Assembly (NCBI RefSeq): GCF_018614205.1
Contig: NZ_JAGGOS010000046.1
Location: 1-64,000 of the forward strand
Direction of reading: 5' to 3'
Length of the DNA: 64,000 bases
DNA from: Streptomyces sp. ISL-36
GTDB taxonomy: Bacteria > Actinomycetota > Actinomycetes > Streptomycetales > Streptomycetaceae
A program made the position numbers and the translations under genes. A model generated the notes under the pieces. The model was not told where the DNA came from. It searched no databases and saw only the letters and a list, made by a program, of their open reading frames with translations. This document shows, piece after piece, positions 58,939 through 64,000 of the stretch (the stretch's first letter is position 1; each line of letters starts with the position of its first letter).

Positions 58939-59844
58939 TCAGGACGTGAGGACTCCGTTGAGGAACGGCTCGATCGCCTCGCGCCAGGCCTCGGGGTGGT
59001 CGTAGTGGAGGAGGTGGCCGGCGTCCGGGATCTCCGCGTACTCGCCGTGGGGCAGGACGCGGACCATCTCCTGGGCCTCCGCGCGACCCAGTTCGCCGTC
59101 CAGGCCGCGGACGACGAGGGTCGGGCAGCGGACCTGGGCGAGGGAGTCCCAGTGGGCGTCGTGGACCCAGGTCGCGCGGGAGGTCAGCATCTGGGCGGGG
59201 TCGAAGACCGGGTACCAGCCGTCGGGGCCCTCGGTCATCACCTCGGCGAAGAAGTCGCCGCGGGCCGGGTTCGGCCGCTCGACCCACGGGTCGTCCTCGG
59301 CGAACCACTTCCGTACGTCGCCGAGCGAGGCGAAGGGGACGGGCCAGCGGCGGAACCAGTCCTGCCATTCCCGCTGCGAGGCGGCCCCGAGGGCCGAGGC
59401 CCGCATGTCGCAGATGACCAGCGCACGCACCAGGTCCGCTCGCTCGGCGGCGAGCTGCCATGCGGTGAGGGCGCCCATGGAGTGGCCGATGAGGGTGACC
59501 GGCCCGAGGTCGAGCTGCTCGATCGCGGCGGCGGCGTCGGCGACGTACGCCTCGCGGGTGAAGGGGCCGGCGGCGGGCTTGTCGCTGGCGCCGTGCCCCC
59601 GCTGGTCGAGGGCGACGGTCCGGTGGCCTGCGGCGAGCCAGCGGGCGGTGGGCGCCCAGTGCGAGGCGCGTCCCATCAGGCCGTGGAGCAGTAAGACCCC
59701 GGAGCCGTGATCCTGGGGATCGCGCTCCGCTCCGCGGCCGTGGCGCCGCCCCCGTCCCTTCCCCTGCTCCGTGAACTCCCAGGCAGCCAGGCGTACGCCG
59801 TCGGCTCCGGTCACGTCGAGACGTCTGACCATGTTCCCTGGCAC
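58939..59844 (-). CDS. Alpha/beta-hydrolase
   Basis: A 301-residue hydrolase with the oxyanion region LLLHGLMGRASHW (about residues 51-63), nucleophile elbow GHSMGAL (Ser near 121), and catalytic His in PDAGHLLHYDHPEAW near residue 277. RTVALDQRGHGAS is the typical second strand. It could be an esterase, lactonase or haloperoxidase-like enzyme. The start is GTG 59844 or ATG 59832 (MVRRLDVTGADG). In S. coelicolor the equivalent position, as I recall, is also an alpha/beta-hydrolase beside dmdR1. Confidence 0.9.
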   Translation of the reverse strand: MPGNMVRRLDVTGADGVRLAAWEFTEQGKGRGRRHGRGAERDPQDHGSGVLLLHGLMGRASHWAPTARWLAAGHRTVALDQRGHGASDKPAAGPFTREAYVADAAAAIEQLDLGPVTLIGHSMGALTAWQLAAERADLVRALVICDMRASALGAASQREWQDWFRRWPVPFASLGDVRKWFAEDDPWVERPNPARGDFFAEVMTEGPDGWYPVFDPAQMLTSRATWVHDAHWDSLAQVRCPTLVVRGLDGELGRAEAQEMVRVLPHGEYAEIPDAGHLLHYDHPEAWREAIEPFLNGVLTS

Positions 59845-60065
59845 CCCCTCTTCCCATCGAGCGTGTCGAGCGTCGCCAGACTATCGAACTTGTATTCGAG
59901 AATGCGGTTCTGCCACACAACACCCCTCGTTCGAGTGACGGCGCTCAAGGATTGACGGGCGTCGACGAGGGGAGATCTTCAGCGGGAGGCGGACCGCTCG
60001 GGGAAAACGGTCCGAAGGGAATGACCCTGGGAGCTCGGGGCTCCGGGTCAGCACAGGGGAGGACA

Positions 60066-60093
60066 GGCCCCGGCGCCCATGGGCGCCGGGGCC
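60066..60093 (-). terminator. Strong GC hairpin, probable terminator of DtxR-family gene
   Basis: GGCCCCGGCGCCC (60066-60078) and GGGCGCCGGGGCC (60081-60093) form a 13-bp perfect stem with a 2-base gap. Confidence 0.75.
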
Positions 60094-60221
60094 CTCTGTC
60101 TGTTCACGCACCGCCTGAACACACACCGCCCCGGACGTCTGCATCGCACACCCCTCCCCGGCCGTACGGCTGCACCCAGACTGGCACGCCGAGGGGTGGG
60201 GCGTGGTGATTCCGCCGTAAA

Positions 60222-60256
60222 ACGGGCCGCCCGGTCCTGCGGGGGAGCCGGCCCGT
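60222..60256 (-). terminator. Hairpin directly after DtxR-family gene
   Basis: ACGGGCCG (60222-60229) pairs with CGGCCCGT (60249-60256) in an inverted repeat starting 13 bases after the stop of the regulator gene. Confidence 0.65.
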
Positions 60257-60268
60257 CCGGAGAAAGCC

Positions 60269-60961
60269 CTACTTCTTGGCGACGAAGACGTGCGCCGCCA
60301 CGTCGGCGGCCAGCTCGGCCGCCTCGCCGCTGCTGCCGACGAGGACACCGCCGGCCGACTCCGTCACGCTCACCACGGAACCGGGCTGCACGCCCGCCCG
60401 CCGCAGCGTGTACATCAGCTGGGCGTCCGTCTGGATCGGCTCACCGATCCGGCGGACGATCACCGTCTTGCCCTCCTGGCCCGCGTCCAGGTCGGCCAGC
60501 GACACCATGGAGTCGTCCAGGAAGGACTCCGCCTCGGCCTTCTCGCCCAGCTCCTCCAGGCCCGGGATCGGGTTGCCGTACGGCGACTCCGTCGGGTGCC
60601 GCAGCAGCTCGAGAACGCGCCGCTCCACGGCCTCGCTCATCACGTGCTCCCAGCGGCAGGCCTCCGCGTGGACCTGCTCCCACTCCAGGCCGATCACGTC
60701 GACGAGCAGACACTCGGCGAGGCGGTGCTTGCGCATCACGCGCGTGGCCAGACGGCGGCCCTCCTCCGTCAGCTCCAGATGACGGTCGCCCGCGACGGTC
60801 ACCAGGCCGTCACGCTCCATGCGGGCCACCGTCTGGCTCACCGTGGGGCCGCTCTGGTCGAGCCTCTCCGCGATCCGGGCGCGCATGGGGACCACACCTT
60901 CCTCTTCCAGCTCCAGGATGGTGCGGAGATACATCTCCGTGGTGTCGATCAGTCCGGACAT
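60269..60961 (-). CDS. dmdR1: DtxR/IdeR-family iron-dependent regulator (DmdR1-like)
   Basis: A 230-residue metalloregulator of full DtxR length. The wHTH domain (about 1-72) has ARIAERLDQSGPTVSQTVARM. The dimerisation/metal domain has HRLAECLLVDVIGLEWEQVH (split by the family ligands His79, Glu83, His98) and ACRWEHVMSEAVE (Cys102, Glu105, His106 equivalents). The C-terminal SH3-like domain covers about 150-230. With ferrous iron it represses siderophore and iron-uptake genes by binding iron boxes. ATG 60961 starts MSGLIDTTEMYLR. The position next to the SIS gene and the overlapping antisense ORF both match S. coelicolor dmdR1 as I recall it; the symbol is assigned on that basis. Confidence 0.9.
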   Translation of the reverse strand: MSGLIDTTEMYLRTILELEEEGVVPMRARIAERLDQSGPTVSQTVARMERDGLVTVAGDRHLELTEEGRRLATRVMRKHRLAECLLVDVIGLEWEQVHAEACRWEHVMSEAVERRVLELLRHPTESPYGNPIPGLEELGEKAEAESFLDDSMVSLADLDAGQEGKTVIVRRIGEPIQTDAQLMYTLRRAGVQPGSVVSVTESAGGVLVGSSGEAAELAADVAAHVFVAKK

Positions 60962-61006
60962 ACGTGCCCCTCGATGAGTCGTGCGCTGGCCCTGCTGCAA
61001 TTCTGA
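60290..61006 (+). CDS. Antisense ORF over dmdR1 (adm-like)
   Basis: A 238-codon ORF lies antiparallel to nearly all of the DtxR-family gene. In S. coelicolor an antiparallel gene, adm, overlapping dmdR1 has been reported to make a protein that affects antibiotics and siderophores. This ORF has the right location and size to be its counterpart. It is His/Leu/Arg-rich with no recognisable domain. Long antisense frames are common at this GC content, so coding status is uncertain. Confidence 0.35.
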   Translation: MRRHVGGQLGRLAAAADEDTAGRLRHAHHGTGLHARPPQRVHQLGVRLDRLTDPADDHRLALLARVQVGQRHHGVVQEGLRLGLLAQLLQARDRVAVRRLRRVPQQLENAPLHGLAHHVLPAAGLRVDLLPLQADHVDEQTLGEAVLAHHARGQTAALLRQLQMTVARDGHQAVTLHAGHRLAHRGAALVEPLRDPGAHGDHTFLFQLQDGAEIHLRGVDQSGHTCPSMSRALALLQF

Positions 61007-61048
61007 CGCATCGCACCGACAACCGTGCCGCCCCCGGGTCGGGCGGTA

Positions 61049-61073
61049 TTGACAGAGCAATGGTCCAGACCGC
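61049..61073 (+). promoter_or_regulatory. Promoter -35 with overlapping DasR-like site
   Basis: TTGACA (61049-61054) is a perfect -35. AATGGTCCAGACCGCA starts at 61059 and matches the DasR consensus in 12 of 16 positions, within the spacer/-10 region. It lies 39 bp upstream of the SIS-domain gene, so DasR could repress it according to amino-sugar status. Confidence 0.6.
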
Positions 61074-61111
61074 ACCGTGATCCGCGACACCAGCGAGAAG
61101 GAGCTTCGGGA

Positions 61112-61879
61112 ATGGGCGACAGCGCGCGCGAGTCCAAGCTGGCCGGGCAGTTCTTCGATGCCGCGATCGGCCTGCTGCGGCAGGTCCGGGACGAGGACGC
61201 CGAGGAGATCGCCGCCGCGGGCACCGCGATCGCCGAGGCCGTCGCCGCGGGCGGCCGGCTCTTCGCCTTCGGCGCGGGCCACTCCTCGCTGGCCGCCCAG
61301 GACGTCGTCTACCGGGCGGGCGGCCTCGCCCTGATGAACCTGCTCGCGGTGCCCGGCGTCGTCGGCGTCAACGTCATGCCGGCCACGCTCGGCTCCGCCC
61401 TGGAACGGGTGGACGGCCTCGCGGGCGCGGTGCTGGACTCCTCGCCCGCCACGGCGGGGGACGTCCTGATCATCGTCTCGCTCTCCGGCCGCAACGCCCT
61501 GCCGGTGGAGATGGCGATGAACGCGCGGGCGCTCGGCCTGACCGTGATCGGCGTGACCTCGGTGGCGTACGCGACCGAGACGAAGTCCCGGCACGTCTCG
61601 GGGACGTACCTGAAGGACCACTGCGACATCGTCCTCGACTCCAAGATCGCCATCGGTGACGCCGAACTCACCCACGAGTCCATCGAGGCGCCCTTCGCCC
61701 CGGCCTCCACGGTCGTCACCAGCGCGCTGATGCAGGCCGTGATGGCCGCCGCGGTCGAGGAGATGGTCCGGCTGGGCATCGAGCCGCCGCTGCTGCGTTC
61801 GGGGAACGTGGACGGCGGACACGAGTGGAACGGGCGCGTGATGACCGAGTACCGGGACCGGATCTTCTTCCGCCACTGA
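61112..61879 (+). CDS. SIS-domain sugar-phosphate protein (NagS-like)
   Basis: A 255-residue protein with one SIS domain (about 30-200): LFAFGAGHSSLAAQDVVYRAGG (cited as LFAFGAGHSSLAAQD), VLIIVSLSGRNALPVEMAM and EAPFAPASTVVTSALMQAV. SIS domains bind phosphosugars. The S. coelicolor homologue next to dmdR1 has been described, to my recollection, as NagS, a GlcNAc-6-phosphate dehydratase involved in amino-sugar toxicity. ATG 61112 has GAAGGAG 8 bases upstream. The DasR-like site upstream agrees with an amino-sugar role. It converges on the two-component kinase gene. Confidence 0.9.
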   Translation: MGDSARESKLAGQFFDAAIGLLRQVRDEDAEEIAAAGTAIAEAVAAGGRLFAFGAGHSSLAAQDVVYRAGGLALMNLLAVPGVVGVNVMPATLGSALERVDGLAGAVLDSSPATAGDVLIIVSLSGRNALPVEMAMNARALGLTVIGVTSVAYATETKSRHVSGTYLKDHCDIVLDSKIAIGDAELTHESIEAPFAPASTVVTSALMQAVMAAAVEEMVRLGIEPPLLRSGNVDGGHEWNGRVMTEYRDRIFFRH

Positions 61880-61893
61880 CACCCGGCGCCCTA

Positions 61894-63183
61894 CTAGGGG
61901 GCGAAGACCACCCGGACCGTCAGGCCGCCGCCCTCCGCGTTCGCGGACGCCGTCGCCGTCGCGCCGTGCGCCCGGGCGATGGACTGGACGATCGAGAGAC
62001 CCAGGCCCGCGCCCTCGCCGGGGGCGTGGGCGCGTTCGGTCAGGCGGCGGAAGGGCTCGAAGAGCAGCGGGACGGTGGCGGGCGGGACCGCCGGGCCGGT
62101 GTTGACCACCTCGATCACGCCGGGTCCCGTACGGACCCGGACGCGGCCCTCCGGAACGTTGTGGCGTACGGCGTTCGCGACCAGGTTGTGCACCAGCCGG
62201 TCCAGCAGCACCGCGTCGCCACGTACCGTCAGCGGCCGGACGTCGACCGAGACACCCACCCCGCGCTCCGCGGCCTCGGGCGCCAGCGCGTCCACCGCCT
62301 TGCGGACGGTCTCGTGCACCGCCACCGGCCGCCGTTCCCGCAGACCCTGGTCACAGGCGGCGAGCAGCAGCAGGCCGTCGATCATCCGTTCGCTGTCGTC
62401 GGCGACCTCGATCAGTTTCGCCCGGATGCGGGCGACCCGCTCCGGGCCGGGCTCCCCCGCGAGTCCGATCTCGGCGGCCGCCCGCTGCACGGCCACCGGG
62501 GTCCGCAGCTCGTGGGCCGCGTTCGCGGCGAACCGCTGCTGCGCCGACACCAGCTGCTCCATGCGCCCGAGCATCCCGTCGAAGGTGTCCGCGAGACGCT
62601 TCAGCTCCCCCGGCGGTCCGTCCAGGGCGATCCTCTCGTGCAGGTTCTCCCCGGACAGCCGGCGGGCCGTGTCGGTGATCACGGCGACCGGCCGCAGGAC
62701 CCGTCCCGCCATCCACCACGCGAGGACGACGGACAGGACGGCGTACACCGCGAGGACGGTCAGGGAGACCGTCAGCAGCCGTTCCAGGGCGGCGCTCTCG
62801 GCCGCGTCGCTCACCCGGCTGGTGATCGCGAGCCCCTGGCTCACCCCGGGCGGCAACGGTCCGGGGCTCGCCGGCCGGGCCGTCTCCCAGAGGGGGGAGG
62901 CGGTCGGCGCGGGCAGCTCGTCCAGCCGCCGGGCGGGTACGGCGCCGGTGACGGCGACGCTGATCGACGAGTACAGGCCCTCCTTCACCAGCAGGTACAC
63001 CACGCCGGTGAGCAGCGCCCCCGCCAGCAGCAGCAGCCCGCCGTAGAGCGCCGTGAGCCGGGCTCGTTCGCCGCCCGTCAGGCGTCGCGCCAGGCGTGAG
63101 GCGGGGCGTGAGGCCGGGCGGCGCGTCAGGCCTTGCGTCAGGTGTGTCAGGCCTTGCCTCAGGCCTCGCGTCGGCACGCTCAC
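61894..63183 (-). CDS. Sensor histidine kinase
   Basis: A 429-residue membrane kinase. There are two membrane helices (about 48-70 and 157-180) around a short extracellular sensor (about 75-155). HAMP follows (RPVAVITDTARRLSGENLHERI, cited as VITDTARRLSGENLHER), then the H-box NAAHELRTPVAVQ (phospho-His near residue 223), N-box LVHNLVANAVRHN and G-boxes GEGAGLGLSIVQSIARAHG. GTG 63183 overlaps the response regulator stop (GTGA), so the pair is coupled. The first 40 residues are Arg/Leu/Thr low-complexity, encoded by a cgtcaggc-rich stretch. Confidence 0.92.
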   Translation of the reverse strand: MSVPTRGLRQGLTHLTQGLTRRPASRPASRLARRLTGGERARLTALYGGLLLLAGALLTGVVYLLVKEGLYSSISVAVTGAVPARRLDELPAPTASPLWETARPASPGPLPPGVSQGLAITSRVSDAAESAALERLLTVSLTVLAVYAVLSVVLAWWMAGRVLRPVAVITDTARRLSGENLHERIALDGPPGELKRLADTFDGMLGRMEQLVSAQQRFAANAAHELRTPVAVQRAAAEIGLAGEPGPERVARIRAKLIEVADDSERMIDGLLLLAACDQGLRERRPVAVHETVRKAVDALAPEAAERGVGVSVDVRPLTVRGDAVLLDRLVHNLVANAVRHNVPEGRVRVRTGPGVIEVVNTGPAVPPATVPLLFEPFRRLTERAHAPGEGAGLGLSIVQSIARAHGATATASANAEGGGLTVRVVFAP

Positions 63184-63839
63184 GACCCGATCCGGTAGCC
63201 CGCGCCCGGCACCGTCTCCACCACCGGCGGTTCGCCGAGCTTCGCCCGGAGCTTGCTCAAGGTCACCCGTACCGCGTTCGTGCGGTAGCTGGTGTGCTCC
63301 TCCCACACCTGCTCGATGAGGTCCTCGCCGCTGACGACGGCCCCCTCCGCGCGCAGCAGGGCTTCCAGGACCGCGAACTCCTTCCGCGACAGGTGCAGAT
63401 GCCGTCCGTCACGGCTCGCCTGGCGGCGGGCGGTGTCGAGGACGATCCCCGCCCGTTCGAGGACGGGGGGCAGCGCCGGCCGGACGCGCCGGCCCAGGGC
63501 GAGGACGCGGGCGAGCAGCTCGTCGTAGGCGAAGGGCTTGGTCAGGTAGTCGTCGGCGCCGAGCCCGAGTCCGTCGACCCGGTCCCGTACGGACGCCGCC
63601 GCCGTCAGCATCAGGACGCGGGTCATCAGCCGCTGCTCCACGACCCGGCGGCAGACGTCGTCGCCGTGCATCCCGGGCAGGTCTCGGTCGAGGACGAGAA
63701 CGTCGTACTCCCCGAACCGCATCTTCCGCAGGGCCTCCAGGCCGTCGCCCGCGACGTCGACGGCGAGCGCGTCGCGGCGCAGCCCCTCGGCGATCATCTC
63801 GGCGAGAAACGCCTCGTCCTCCACCACCAGTACGCGCAT
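63180..63839 (-). CDS. OmpR-family response regulator
   Basis: A 219-residue regulator. The receiver domain (1-115) contains phospho-acceptor Asp51 in VLVLDRDLPG and the conserved Lys in YLTKPF. The C-terminal winged helix (125-219) has RKEFAVLEALLRAEGAVVS and TNAVRVTLSKLRAKLGEPP. ATG 63839 starts MRVLVVEDEAFLAEM; the upstream extension covers the promoter. It works with the kinase encoded downstream and probably controls the divergent gene at 63928. Confidence 0.93.
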   Translation of the reverse strand: MRVLVVEDEAFLAEMIAEGLRRDALAVDVAGDGLEALRKMRFGEYDVLVLDRDLPGMHGDDVCRRVVEQRLMTRVLMLTAAASVRDRVDGLGLGADDYLTKPFAYDELLARVLALGRRVRPALPPVLERAGIVLDTARRQASRDGRHLHLSRKEFAVLEALLRAEGAVVSGEDLIEQVWEEHTSYRTNAVRVTLSKLRAKLGEPPVVETVPGAGYRIGS

Positions 63840-63863
63840 GGGCCCTGTGTACCGGAAGGGAGC

Positions 63864-63901
63864 TTTCGTCTCTGTTAACGGATCCGCTGAGAGAAACGAA
63901 A
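63864..63901. promoter_or_regulatory. Imperfect inverted repeat between RR and secreted-protein genes
   Basis: TTTCGT (63864-63869) and ACGAAA (63896-63901) flank a CTCT/AGAG pair in the 88-bp divergent intergenic region. Possible response regulator binding region. Confidence 0.35.
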
Positions 63902-63927
63902 CCCGCGGTCCCGGCACGCTGCCGCCC

Positions 63928-64000
63928 ATGACGACTCGACGTGACCGAAAGACCCTGAAGCTGGTCGCCGCGGCCTCGTTCGCCGCCTTCTCCCTCCTCA
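63928..64000 (+). CDS. Start of an exported protein (truncated by window end)
   Basis: ATG 63928 opens a frame beginning MTTRRDRKTLKLVAAASFAA and running hydrophobic to the window's end, a typical signal peptide. It is divergent from the response regulator, a position often taken by PepSY-type or other secreted targets of such systems. The family cannot be decided from 24 residues. Confidence 0.6.
   Translation, partial: MTTRRDRKTLKLVAAASFAAFSLL

Larger units (their letters stand above)
59845..60268. other. 424-base gene-free region with two terminator hairpins
   Basis: No supported gene. Contents: an AT-richer promoter-like zone just upstream of the hydrolase start (59880-59950), a 13-bp hairpin at 60066-60093 and an 8-bp hairpin at 60222-60256. 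The hairpins lie downstream of the minus-strand DtxR-family gene and would stop its transcript. Short ORFs here overlap the hairpins and have no ribosome sites. Confidence 0.6.

Noticed and set aside
63080..63175. Cluster of cgtcagg-like words as further regulon operators
   Set aside because: They are coding low-complexity repeats at the start of the histidine kinase and lack the palindromic left arm.

Overview
The window is high-GC actinobacterial chromosome, almost certainly Streptomyces. The base composition, the many GTG/TTG starts, the MqnA (futalosine) menaquinone enzyme, two XRE-DUF397 (WhiJ-type) cassettes, an SSI-family protease inhibitor, membrane-anchored Ser/Thr kinases, a DmdR-type iron regulator and DasR-like operators all point that way. 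From memory, without a search, the order of the right half (STAS, sigma factor, PurU, SCO4402-family, DtxR/DmdR, SIS protein) matches the S. coelicolor SCO4411-SCO4393 neighbourhood in reverse. No tRNA, rRNA or CRISPR array was seen.

Layout. (1) 0-4.5 kb: mqnA, a cold-shock gene with a structured leader, a DUF1992 gene, a MarR regulator divergent from a DinB-like pair, and a decayed aldo/keto reductase in front of a DinB-like gene. (2) 4.6-12.7 kb: two paralogous secreted FG-GAP proteins with an ATPase/XRE/DUF397 cassette between them, then a Ser/Thr kinase with an extracellular ricin-type lectin domain. (3) 12.7-38.1 kb: a dispersed acyl-CoA catabolism region (DUF35/OB-fold, DoxX, flavin monooxygenase, NDP-forming acyl-CoA ligase, crotonase, flavin reductase, alcohol dehydrogenase, SDR, cyclase, two acyl-CoA dehydrogenases, amidohydrolase, AMP-forming acyl-CoA ligase). 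It is interleaved with transporters, a GlxA-type regulator, secreted proteins, a MITE-like element and a TnpB-type insertion. (4) 38-48 kb: calcium-binding, STAS, sigma and anti-sigma genes, purU, a lipoprotein, a proline-rich membrane protein, a TPR regulator and a prim-pol-like protein. (5) 48-56 kb: an ABC exporter, a secreted EEP hydrolase, the SSI inhibitor, a second Ser/Thr kinase and an AraC/DUF2000 pair. (6) 56-64 kb: an FG-GAP protein beside a second XRE-DUF397 cassette, an alpha/beta hydrolase, a DmdR1-like regulator with an antisense ORF, an SIS-domain (NagS-like) gene with a DasR-like site, and a two-component system.

The most striking observation is a 15-bp palindrome, CTGACGNNNCGTCAG. 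It lies in front of nearly every catabolic transcription unit between 13.6 and 36.6 kb: seven copies, five with both arms intact and two with one arm mismatch, plus one degenerate site. This suggests a single regulon, probably under a TetR-family repressor that is not encoded in the window. It unites genes that look unrelated and are separated by other functions. The paired short and long acyl-CoA dehydrogenases, the amidohydrolase, the DUF35 protein and the MFE-2-like SDR resemble actinobacterial degradation of steroid-like or other bulky lipids; the substrate is not known.

A TnpB-type element of about 2.1 kb sits between the two operators of what was probably one divergent promoter (amidohydrolase operon / acyl-CoA ligase). 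Both XRE-DUF397 cassettes lie next to secreted FG-GAP genes, a repeated association that may be functional.
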